The position numbers were made by a program, and so were the translations under genes. A DNA stretch of 12,179 nucleotides from Bacillota bacterium (GTDB taxonomy: Bacteria; Bacillota; UBA4882; UBA8346), in NCBI GenBank assembly GCA_023415375.1, contig JAEZKW010000135.1, positions 1 to 12,179 of the forward strand, read 5' to 3'. The notes beneath the pieces are model-generated. The model was not told where the DNA came from. It searched no databases and saw nothing but the letters and a program-made list of their open reading frames with translations. Positions 7,032 through 12,179 of this stretch are shown piece by piece. Numbering within the stretch: position 1 is the stretch's first letter; each line of letters opens with the position of its first letter.

Positions 7032-7081
7032 ACAAAACAGCAGCCGATTTGCCCCTCTTAACAAATTGGCTGCTGTTTTGT
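7032..7081 (+). terminator. Strong rho-independent terminator after pepD
   Basis: Two 20-base arms (7032-7051 and 7062-7081) pair completely, with one G-U pair, around a 10-base loop. The right arm runs into TTTTGTTTTG. It lies 31 bases after the pepD stop and should end the nickel/pepD transcript. Confidence 0.92.
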
Positions 7082-7125
7082 TTTGTCATTGTTTTGTGGA
7101 ATGAAAAAATTATGAGGAATTTTGG

Positions 7126-7171
7126 GGCAATCTTTTTTTGTGTGCTTTTTCACAAAAAAACAGAAATTGCC
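7126..7171. repeat. Nested AT-rich palindrome upstream of spoVAC
   Basis: An inner perfect 10-bp stem, T7-GTG (7133-7142) with CAC-A7 (7151-7160), has an 8-base loop. An outer GGCAAT / ATTGCC pair (7126-7131 and 7166-7171) flanks it, with a single base on the left and five on the right left unpaired. It sits about 70 bases upstream of spoVAC. It could be a weak second terminator, a leader structure or a cruciform site; no consensus was recognised. Confidence 0.55.
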
Positions 7172-7240
7172 AGAATACCAACGGGTGAAATCTTGGAAAA
7201 TAAGTATGACCGAATGTTTTAGCCGGAGGTGTTGTTAAGA

Positions 7241-7720
7241 ATGCCAAGCCAAAAAAAGAAGAAATTAACCCCGGCCCAACAAAGATATCAAACCTTTGCA
7301 AAGGCCAAAGAGCCGAAGCGGCCTGTTTTTTTAAATTCTATTCGGGCATTTATTGCCGGAGGGATAATTTGTACGATTGGTCAATTTCTTCAATGGTTTT
7401 TTATTACTTACTTTAAATTTACTGAAGAAACCGCCGGTAATCCAACTGTAGCCGTGTTGATCATAATTTCGGTTTTGCTGACCGGTTTTGGAGTTTATGA
7501 TCATTTGGCCCAGTGGGGTGGCGCCGGTACGGCTGTCCCGGTTACCGGATTTGCCAATTCCATTGCGGCCGCGGCGATTGAGCACCGCAGTGAAGGGTTC
7601 GTTTTGGGTGTAGCGGGGAAAATGTTTAAATTAGCCGGGGCCGTGATCGTTTATGGAGTATTCTCCGCTTTTATTATTGTTTTGATTAGGATAATCATTA
7701 AAGCTTTAGGTGGTAGTTGA
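7241..7720 (+). CDS. spoVAC: SpoVAC, spore inner-membrane dipicolinic acid channel protein
   Basis: Integral membrane protein of the SpoVA complex that moves Ca-dipicolinate into the forespore and out at germination; SpoVAC is the mechanosensitive channel component in Bacillus. 159 residues, close to the usual 150. A Lys-rich cytosolic N-terminus (residues 1-30) precedes helices beginning at FIAGGIICTIGQFLQ (about 38). The family hallmark GFGVYDHLAQWGGAGTAVPVTGF follows near residues 84-106, then NSIAAAAIEHRSEG. The ATG at 7241 is chosen over the GTG at 7229 because GGAGGT occupies 7225-7230. The stop directly abuts the start of spoVAD. Expression is expected from a forespore sigma-G promoter, but I could not identify one with confidence. 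Confidence 0.95.
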   Translation: MPSQKKKKLTPAQQRYQTFAKAKEPKRPVFLNSIRAFIAGGIICTIGQFLQWFFITYFKFTEETAGNPTVAVLIIISVLLTGFGVYDHLAQWGGAGTAVPVTGFANSIAAAAIEHRSEGFVLGVAGKMFKLAGAVIVYGVFSAFIIVLIRIIIKALGGS

Positions 7721-8722
7721 ATGCTTCAAGGGAGACAAAGTTGGCTTTTTAATTCCAAACCGTTGATTAAGGCTTCTGCGGCAGTGGGTGGCCCTTTCGA
7801 AGCAGAAGGGCCACTAGCCGGCGATTTTGATAAACTTGAAAAAGATATTTGGCTGGGTCAGGATAGTTTCGAAAAAGCCGAAAAGACTTTACTAGAGTAT
7901 GCTTGTAAAATCACAATTCAAAAAGCCGGAACCAAAAAAGAGGACGTTCAGTTTTTTCTTGGCGGCGATTTGATGAACCAAATTATCTCAAGCGGTTTTA
8001 CAGCGCGAACTTTGGGAATACCATTTTTGGGGATATACGGCGCCTGTTCAAACTCAATGGAGGGGTTGGCCTTAGCATCCTTAATGATTGAAAGCGGATT
8101 TGCCCAAAATGTACTGACGGCTACTTCCAGCCATAATGGTACAGCGGAAAAACAATACCGGTATCCCACCGAATATGGTAATCAAAAACCGCCAACTGCT
8201 CAATGGACGGTTACTGGTGCCGGCGCGGCCTTATTAGTCGGGGAGGGGGTGGGTCCTCGTGTTACATCGGCTACAATTGGCAAGGTTGTTGATATGGGGA
8301 TTTCAGATCCGTTGAATATGGGTGGTGCTATGGCCCCGGCAGCCGTAGATACCATTGAAGCCCATTTTAGGGATTTGCAACGTCCCCCATCTTATTATGA
8401 TTTAATTGTAACCGGTGATTTAGGCCGGGTTGGACATTCAATCGCCAGTGATTTACTAACAGAACATGGGATAAAATTCTCTCCAAATCAGTTTAACGAC
8501 TGCGGCCTGCTAATTTATAAAAAGGAGCAGCCGGTATTTGCAGGGGGTAGTGGTTGCGCCTGTTCTGCAACAGTAACCTATGGGCATCTTTTAAAACGGA
8601 TGCAAAAAGGGGAGCTTCACCGGATTTTGGTTGTGGCCACTGGTGCATTGTTGTCTCCTCTTTCATATCAACAAAAAGAAAGTATTCCATGTATTGCCCA
8701 TGCGGTTGCTATTGAGATGTAA
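7721..8722 (+). CDS. spoVAD: SpoVAD, spore dipicolinic acid-binding protein (thiolase-like fold)
   Basis: Peripheral protein on the outer face of the spore inner membrane that binds dipicolinic acid; its fold is that of thiolase/FabH enzymes. 333 residues, close to 338 in Bacillus. The ATG at 7721 follows the spoVAC TGA with no spacing, and AGGTGG upstream serves as ribosome binding site, so translation is probably coupled. Recognisable blocks are the opening GRQSWLFNSKP, the fatty-acid-synthase-like nucleophile elbow YGACSNSMEGLALA (about 106-119) and the segment EKQYRYPTEYGNQKPPTAQW (about 143-162). VTGDLGRVGHSIASDLL and the Gly-rich GGSGCACSATVTYGHLL near the C-terminus complete the pattern. 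It keeps a Cys in the thiolase position, but the family is not known to be catalytic. spoVAE begins 16 bases after its stop. Confidence 0.96.
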   Translation: MLQGRQSWLFNSKPLIKASAAVGGPFEAEGPLAGDFDKLEKDIWLGQDSFEKAEKTLLEYACKITIQKAGTKKEDVQFFLGGDLMNQIISSGFTARTLGIPFLGIYGACSNSMEGLALASLMIESGFAQNVLTATSSHNGTAEKQYRYPTEYGNQKPPTAQWTVTGAGAALLVGEGVGPRVTSATIGKVVDMGISDPLNMGGAMAPAAVDTIEAHFRDLQRPPSYYDLIVTGDLGRVGHSIASDLLTEHGIKFSPNQFNDCGLLIYKKEQPVFAGGSGCACSATVTYGHLLKRMQKGELHRILVVATGALLSPLSYQQKESIPCIAHAVAIEM

Positions 8723-8738
8723 GGAGGCATCAATTTTT

Positions 8739-9092
8739 GTGGAAAAATTTATTTTTGCTTTTTTAGTGGGCGGAGGTATTTGCGTAATCGGTCAAATTAT
8801 GATGGATGTTTGTAAATTGACTCCGGCTCATACCATGTGCTGTTTGGTGGTCCTAGGAGCCATCCTGGGAGGGTTTGAATTGTATGATCCGTTTATCAAA
8901 TTTGCAGGCGCCGGTGCTTCCGTTCCCATAAGCAGTTTTGGCAACTCGCTTGTCAAAGGGGCCTGGTCTGAATTCCAAAGAGATGGAATTATTGGAATCA
9001 TTACTGGTATTTTTGAGATCACCAGCGCCGGTATATCGTCAGCAATTATTTTTGGCTTTGTAGGGGCTTTATTGTTTAAACCTAAGGGATGA
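8739..9092 (+). CDS. spoVAE: SpoVAE (SpoVAEb), spore inner-membrane channel protein
   Basis: Small polytopic partner of SpoVAC in the dipicolinic acid channel; 117 residues, the usual length of SpoVAEb. The start is GTG at 8739, with AAGGAGG at 8721-8727 overlapping the spoVAD stop and spaced eleven bases. Upstream in-frame starts would run into spoVAD and lack a site. It is a paralogue of SpoVAC: FLVGGGICVIGQIMMD at the N-terminus, GGFELYDPFIKFAGAGASVPISSFGNSL in the middle, and a Gly/Ile-rich last helix correspond block by block to SpoVAC. The TGA overlaps the ATG of the next gene by four bases (ATGA), which ties the DUF1624 gene to the spoVA transcript. Confidence 0.95.
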   Translation: MEKFIFAFLVGGGICVIGQIMMDVCKLTPAHTMCCLVVLGAILGGFELYDPFIKFAGAGASVPISSFGNSLVKGAWSEFQRDGIIGIITGIFEITSAGISSAIIFGFVGALLFKPKG

Positions 9093-9843
9093 ATAGACTA
9101 TCAATTCGTTATTGGGAAATTGATTTTCTTCGGGGAATCGCAATATTTTTAATGATTATTCTTCATTTTTTAGTTGATCTTTCATTATTACAAATGTTTC
9201 AATTCCCCTTCAGTTGGACACTTTGGTTTGTGTGGCAAAAAGTGACTGCGTCACTTTTTTTATTGTTGGTTGGAATTTGCTTAACCATTAGCTATCATCG
9301 TGAAAATGAACTGAATACTGAAAAAAAAGGCAAAGGTTGTTTACGAAGTATTTTAAGCGAGGACTCACCATTTTTAGTTTTGGTTTGATGATCACCATTG
9401 TAACTAGGATTTATTTAAAAGAAGGCTATATTATTTTCGGAGTCCTTCATTTAATAGGTGCAACCATTATTTTATGTTACCCCCTTATAACATTGCAGTA
9501 TTGGAATCTAATTCTAGGAGCAAGTGTAATTATAATTGGATTTTATTTGAGTTCTCTTCATTTTACTTTCCCTTGGATGCTTTGGGCAGGATTTACGAAG
9601 GAAAATTTTTATAGTGTAGATTATTTTCCTATTTTTCCTTGGCTTGGTTTGATTTTAATTGGGTTATTTTTGGGAAACTTGTTATATTCCCAAAAGGGGA
9701 GAATGTTTCAATTATATGATTGTTCCCGATTTACCTGGGTTCGATGTTTTTGTTATCTTGGAAAACATTCATTAATAGTCTATTTAATCCATCAACCTTT
9801 GTTTATTTTGGCCTTAACTCTTTTAAAATTTTCAAGGGAATAA
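9089..9843 (+). pseudogene. DUF1624 (HGSNAT-like) membrane protein gene split by a frameshift at an A8 tract
   Basis: Two adjacent reading frames (9089-9388 and about 9322-9843) together give one protein of about 251 residues, the usual DUF1624 size. The first half has the family opening RYWEIDFLRGIAIFLMIIL (about 7-25). The second continues with KYFKRGLTIFSFGLMI, EGYIIFGVLHLIG and the C-terminal YLGKHSLIVYLIHQPL. The break coincides with eight A residues at 9321-9328, in zero frame as GAA AAA AAA GGC. A -1 shift on A-AAA-AAA, or one extra A, restores the full frame (Lys-Lys-Arg-Gln-Arg-Leu-Phe). It could be a pseudogene, a phase-variable or slippage-expressed gene, or a sequencing error. The family is related to heparan-alpha-glucosaminide acetyltransferases, multi-helix membrane acyltransferases of unknown bacterial role. 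The ATG overlaps the spoVAE stop, so expression in the forespore is expected. Confidence 0.85.
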
Positions 9844-9882
9844 GGCTCTTAGTATAAAGTCCAGGGGTTTAAAAAAGAATCT

Positions 9883-9915
9883 AAAAGCCCTACTTTCCTA
9901 AAAGTTAGGGCTTTT
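9883..9915. terminator. Bidirectional terminator between DUF1624 and CotF-like genes
   Basis: AAAAGCCCTA (9883-9892) pairs perfectly with TAGGGCTTTT (9906-9915) around a 13-base loop. On the minus strand the stem is followed by a T-rich run from the A6 tract at 9871-9876. It lies 39 bases after the DUF1624 stop and 27 bases beyond the stop of the convergent coat gene, so it can serve both. Confidence 0.8.
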
Positions 9916-9942
9916 CAATGGTCATAAAAAATAAACCAAACT

Positions 9943-10239
9943 TTAGCTGATTAGATTGATAACGGACTGAGAAATCTTCAAGTCTTGTTGTAGTAAAGCG
10001 TCAACATTGTACGCATCATACCAGTTATGATTTTGCAGATAATTGAAAACCTTATTATGAGAGTCAATGGCTTCATCGAGGTGTTTTTTTAACAGTTGCC
10101 GGACCTCCGGGGAAACTGTTTCGGTAATGGCGTAAGCCAGATTGCGAACACCGGTTTTGGAAGCAATTAATAGGTCGCCCGCAATCGTTTGGTCATTTAA
10201 GACATTCATTCCAGTTATATTTTCCAGGATCGTGTTCAT
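9943..10239 (-). CDS. CotF-like spore coat protein
   Basis: 98-residue all-helical protein of the CotF spore coat family (ferritin-like helical hairpin). Segments typical of it are GMNVLNDQTIAGDLLIASKTG (10-30), GVRNLAYAITETVSPEVRQLL (30-50) and HNWYDAYNVDALLQQDL (71-87), which corresponds to the usual 'kGwY.ay' segment. The start at 10239 has AAAGGG five bases before it. An in-frame ATG at 10257 would add six residues and has only AAAGGT ten bases before it, so either is possible. It follows the other coat-like gene by 53 bases on the same strand, and the two are probably cotranscribed in the mother cell late in sporulation. A shared terminator follows. The precise coat layer is not predictable. 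Confidence 0.85.
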   Translation of the reverse strand: MNTILENITGMNVLNDQTIAGDLLIASKTGVRNLAYAITETVSPEVRQLLKKHLDEAIDSHNKVFNYLQNHNWYDAYNVDALLQQDLKISQSVINLIS

Positions 10240-10292
10240 ATTTTCCCTTTCCTTCATGATGAATTTTACCTTTAAAAATGTTGATGCGTTTT

Positions 10293-10490
10293 TTAGTGAA
10301 TGGTATCTGAGAGCAATTGAGTAACTTCTTGAATTTGGCGCCCAGTTATTTTTAAGTCATCTTCTAATAAGGCTTTTAACCCGGGGTCGTTAGCTAATTT
10401 ACTCATAGCAGTTGATTTTGTAGCACAGATATTTTTAAAAGCCAGGTATTCATGGAGTTCCAACTTTTCGTGATTGGCGAGCTCCTGCAT
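10293..10490 (-). CDS. Small CotF-associated spore protein
   Basis: 65 residues, almost entirely helical and charged: ELANHEKLELHEYLAFKN, then an A-T-K linker, then DPGLKALLEDDLKITGRQIQEV. The 'D-P-x-L-K-x-L-L-x-x-D-L' segment and the heptad spacing resemble half of a CotF/ferritin-like hairpin. Similar short proteins commonly precede CotF-like genes in spore formers, so this is probably the partner in a two-gene coat operon. The ATG at 10490 follows GGGGGG by five bases. No metal-binding or catalytic motif is visible. A dyad at 10526-10556 lies in its likely promoter region. Confidence in the gene is high and in the exact family moderate. Confidence 0.8.
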   Translation of the reverse strand: MQELANHEKLELHEYLAFKNICATKSTAMSKLANDPGLKALLEDDLKITGRQIQEVTQLLSDTIH

Positions 10491-10525
10491 TTATTTCCCC
10501 CCTTTAAATTATTCTGCGGGTATGT

Positions 10526-10556
10526 TTTCCAAAACATAATATAATCATGTTGGAAA
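10526..10556. repeat. Imperfect dyad upstream of the CotF-like operon
   Basis: TTTCCAAAACAT (10526-10537) is matched by ATGTTGGAAA (10547-10556), with two extra A residues in the left arm and an AT-rich core. It lies 36-66 bases upstream of the 10490 start on the minus strand, where an operator or promoter is expected. No sigma-E or sigma-K box was convincing. Confidence 0.4.
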
Positions 10557-10627
10557 GTAGTCCCACGACGACAATGTTTTAATGGTGTACGGATTGAAAT
10601 GAGTATTTTATTTTCTGAGGAAACAAA

Positions 10628-10665
10628 AAGCCGCAAAGAGAACTTTGATCTTCTCTTAGCGGCTT
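10628..10665 (-). terminator. Rho-independent terminator left by the degraded sugar ABC gene
   Basis: AAGCCGCAAAGAGAA (10628-10642) pairs with TTCTCTTAGCGGCTT (10651-10665), 14 of 15 positions, around an 8-base loop. Read on the minus strand it ends in TTTTTGTTT. It lies 41 bases beyond the stop of the permease remnant, so it probably ended that gene's operon. Confidence 0.85.
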
Positions 10666-10669
10666 AATC

Positions 10670-10697
10670 AATAACCAATAACAAATAACTAATGACC
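10670..10697. repeat. Four-unit heptamer tandem repeat (AATAACN)
   Basis: Four consecutive 7-base units read AATAACC, AATAACA, AATAACT and AATGACC. They lie between the stop of the permease remnant and its terminator. Period 7 is not codon-compatible, and the location is noncoding. Replication slippage is the simplest origin. Confidence 0.75.
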
Positions 10698-10705
10698 TAA
10701 ACTGG

Positions 10706-10879
10706 TTATCCTTTTACGGCTCCGGCTGTTAACCCTTTAATAAATTGCTTTGACATAATCATATAAAGTAAAAGAATCGGTAAGGTAGCGAGTGTAAGAA
10801 CCACTAAAACCTTGGTCCAGTCAGTTTGATAAGTGCCGAAAAAGTAGGTGACTCCCAAACTGTAACAAAAGGAGCCAAA
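10706..10879 (-). pseudogene. 3' remnant of a CUT1-type sugar ABC transporter permease
   Basis: About 51 residues of permease sequence end with the signature C-terminus of MalG-like permeases, MSKQFIKGLTAGAVKG, then TAA at 10708-10706. It contains the last transmembrane helix (KVLVVLTLATLPILLLYMIM) preceded by YFFGTYQTDW, the usual loop before it. The frame meets a TAG at 10882-10880, and the rest of the roughly 280-residue gene, including the EAA loop that contacts the ATPase, is absent. Similarity fades at about 10861, where a different gene remnant takes over on the other strand. It has no start codon or ribosome binding site and is clearly not expressed as a functional permease. Its terminator survives downstream. 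Confidence 0.85.
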
Positions 10880-11032
10880 CTATTGGTTTTCGACATCGAG
10901 TTATTAAGGGCCAAAGCTAAATCAGTTGTTATCCCAATGATTATCACCAATACCGGTAGGGTCGATTCCATTGCTTTTCACTATGGCGATGCTGATTTGA
11001 ACACGACTGTCATGACTGTAAAACTGAGGTGA
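10844..11032 (+). pseudogene. 3' remnant of a PTS EIIA (glucose-family) domain
   Basis: About 63 residues match the C-terminal third of glucose-type EIIA. V-G-D-S-Q-T-V-T-K-G-A-K-L-L-V-F-D corresponds to the family's 'v..GD.V..Gq.Li.fD'. ELLRAKAKSVVIPMIITN corresponds to '..i...g....tPviitN', and the protein ends at TGA 11030-11032. The phosphorylatable His and the lipoyl-like N-terminal two thirds are missing, so it cannot carry phosphate. The open frame extends back to 10826, but those bases belong to the opposite-strand permease remnant. It therefore looks like a truncated copy joined to foreign sequence at about 10844-10861. The parent could have been a stand-alone EIIA or the end of a fused EIICBA; the fragment does not tell. 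Confidence 0.75.
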
Positions 11033-11070
11033 GAATTAAGAAAAAGTTCTTTTATTGAAATTCAACAGAT

Positions 11071-12179
11071 TTAACTTTGGATGTCTTTTGGGATAATCTT
11101 TTTTGGATTCACCAGGAATAGAAACAATACTCCTGCTAGGATACATACGCCGGCAGTGGTGAAAAAAATTGGCGGTTTGGAGATTTTTTCGGCCAATCCA
11201 AACAGGGGAGGGCCGATGGCAACTCCGAAAAATCTTACGGTACCGTATAAACAAGTAACAAGGCCCCGTTCGGTTTTCGGAGCGGAAGATGTGATTAAGG
11301 TGTTTAAGGATGGCAACACTGCACCGGTTCCAAGTCCTAAGATTGAGGAAGCAATTATTAACCACCATAGGTTTTTAAAAGGAACAAAAAGGATCAGGCC
11401 CACAGCCAACATGAATAAACCAATAACTGACGACCATTTTAAAATGCGGGTCATTTGTTTTTGCATCACAGTCCCCAATATATAAGCCGTTATCGCCATA
11501 ATCAGCACTGGAATTCCGAGAATCAATCCCCGGGGGAACGTATCGATCTTAAATTGTTTCTCAAGCACATCCGAGAAAAAACTAAGCAAGCCGAAAAGAG
11601 CAAATAAGGCTAAAAATCCGCTTATAAAGGCAGTCGCCAAAGCAAGTCCTTTGGTTTTAACGATATTGGCCAGATCTTGGAAATATTTCTGAAAAGGTTG
11701 TACCTGTTGCTGTAATTTTTTCACATCTTCTTTTACAACAAACAAAATCAGAAAACCAATCGGAATCGCTAAAACCCCATATACGAAAAATGGCATATAC
11801 CAAGCAATAAGCGCTATAGCCGCCCCTGCTAAAGGGCTAACCACTTTTCCCAAGCCATTAAATGCTTCCAATAATCCCAATATTTTTGAACGTTCATTGG
11901 ATTGAATCAAATCCCCCGCTAAAGCCATTCCTAATTGGTAGGTTCCGCCTGCTCCGATACCTTGAATAATTCTGGCTCCAATAATCCAAGGGAATGCCTT
12001 ATCTTTAAAGAGGATTGCAAACAGCCCTGCCAGCAATCCGCCAATCCCATAAACCAGCAATGCCGGAAACATGATTTTTTTGCGGCCTATTCGATCGGAC
12101 AGCATGCCGGCAAATGGGATGACGATACCCGCCGGAATTGAAAACACCGTGATCAATAATCCAACCTGTACCAGGCCGA
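11071..12179 (-). CDS. MFS transporter (DHA1/drug-efflux type), N-terminus outside window
   Basis: Polytopic secondary transporter; 368 residues are visible and the frame continues off the right edge, so only about 20-35 N-terminal residues are missing from a 12-helix protein of about 400. MFS motif A is clear as GMLSDRIGRKKIM in the loop after helix 2, followed by ARIIQGIGAGG in helix 4. A motif C-like NGLGKVVSPLAGAAIA lies in helix 5, which favours drug:H+ antiporters of the DHA1 group. A repeated motif-A-like segment, GTVMQKQMTRILKW, opens the second half, and the central loop is Lys/Gln-rich. The stop is TAA at 11073-11071. The substrate cannot be predicted. No terminator hairpin was seen after it, in the 38 bases before the EIIA remnant. 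Confidence 0.9.
   Translation of the reverse strand, partial: GLVQVGLLITVFSIPAGIVIPFAGMLSDRIGRKKIMFPALLVYGIGGLLAGLFAILFKDKAFPWIIGARIIQGIGAGGTYQLGMALAGDLIQSNERSKILGLLEAFNGLGKVVSPLAGAAIALIAWYMPFFVYGVLAIPIGFLILFVVKEDVKKLQQQVQPFQKYFQDLANIVKTKGLALATAFISGFLALFALFGLLSFFSDVLEKQFKIDTFPRGLILGIPVLIMAITAYILGTVMQKQMTRILKWSSVIGLFMLAVGLILFVPFKNLWWLIIASSILGLGTGAVLPSLNTLITSSAPKTERGLVTCLYGTVRFFGVAIGPPLFGLAEKISKPPIFFTTAGVCILAGVLFLFLVNPKKIIPKDIQS

Larger units (their letters stand above)
10491..10705. other. Intergenic region between coat operon and sugar-transport scar
   Basis: The 215 bases hold the coat operon's leader and the dyad at 10526-10556. They also hold a minus-strand terminator at 10628-10665 and a four-unit heptamer repeat at 10670-10697. 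No gene or RNA is supported here. Confidence 0.6.

Noticed and set aside
7172..7203. Sigma-G promoter GAATA-N18-GAAAATA before spoVAC
   Set aside because: The match to the forespore consensus is weak and the spacing too long. A sigma-G promoter is expected but was not identified with confidence.
10403..10636. Minus-strand open frame of 77 codons overlapping the small coat gene
   Set aside because: It is in another frame of the same strand over the CotF-associated gene and its leader, and has low-complexity composition and no convincing start site.
10670..10697. CRISPR-like repeats
   Set aside because: The units are 7 bases with no spacers and no cas gene nearby.
11081..11485. Plus-strand open frame of 134 codons
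   Set aside because: It is antisense to the MFS transporter, whose motifs are clear; the peptide has no recognisable domain.

Overview
The window looks like chromosomal DNA of an endospore-forming Firmicute (Bacillota). The evidence is a spoVAC-spoVAD-spoVAE cluster, two CotF-like spore coat genes, strong AGGAGG-type ribosome binding sites with several TTG and GTG starts, and fairly AT-rich sequence. I cannot fix the class or genus. No rRNA, tRNA, CRISPR array or complete mobile element was found.

Layout. (1) 1-1241, minus strand: 5' part of a ModF/PhrA-like tandem ABC ATPase, cut by the left edge. (2) 1567-2124: a small membrane-anchored protein of unknown function. (3) 2232-5512: a nickel uptake and control block made of CbiM/NikM, a small two-helix PDGLE/CbiN-like subunit, CbiQ (EcfT), CbiO (ATPase) and the regulator NikR. 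A palindromic repeat of dispersed-element type (3318-3381) sits inside the block, just before cbiQ. (4) 5564-7000: PepD, an M20 aminoacyl-histidine dipeptidase 51 bases behind nikR, closed by a strong terminator. (5) 7241-9843: spoVAC, spoVAD and spoVAE, tightly spaced, then a DUF1624 membrane-protein gene that overlaps spoVAE by four bases and is split by a frameshift at an A8 tract. (6) 9943-10490, minus strand: two CotF-like spore coat genes, convergent with the spoVA block across a bidirectional terminator. (7) 10628-11032: a scar region with an orphan terminator, a four-unit heptamer repeat, and the 3' ends of two unrelated sugar-uptake genes on opposite strands, a CUT1-type ABC permease and a PTS EIIA(Glc) domain, fused at about 10844-10861. 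(8) 11071-12179, minus strand: an MFS transporter cut by the right edge.

How the genes work together. NikM binds Ni2+ through its N-terminal Met1-His2 and His67. CbiQ and CbiO energise uptake, and NikR carries the complete His3Cys nickel site. A sigma-A-like promoter with an overlapping dyad lies in the end of cbiO, directly before nikR, and could allow separate, possibly autoregulated, expression. The spoVA proteins form the dipicolinic-acid channel of the spore inner membrane, and the CotF-like pair adds a second sporulation unit. The most unusual points are the spoVA-coupled DUF1624 gene with its slippery A8 tract, the two-gene sugar-transport scar, and the palindrome, whose mismatches nearly all become G-U pairs on one strand only. 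Nothing in the window amounts to a clearly new defence or biosynthetic system.
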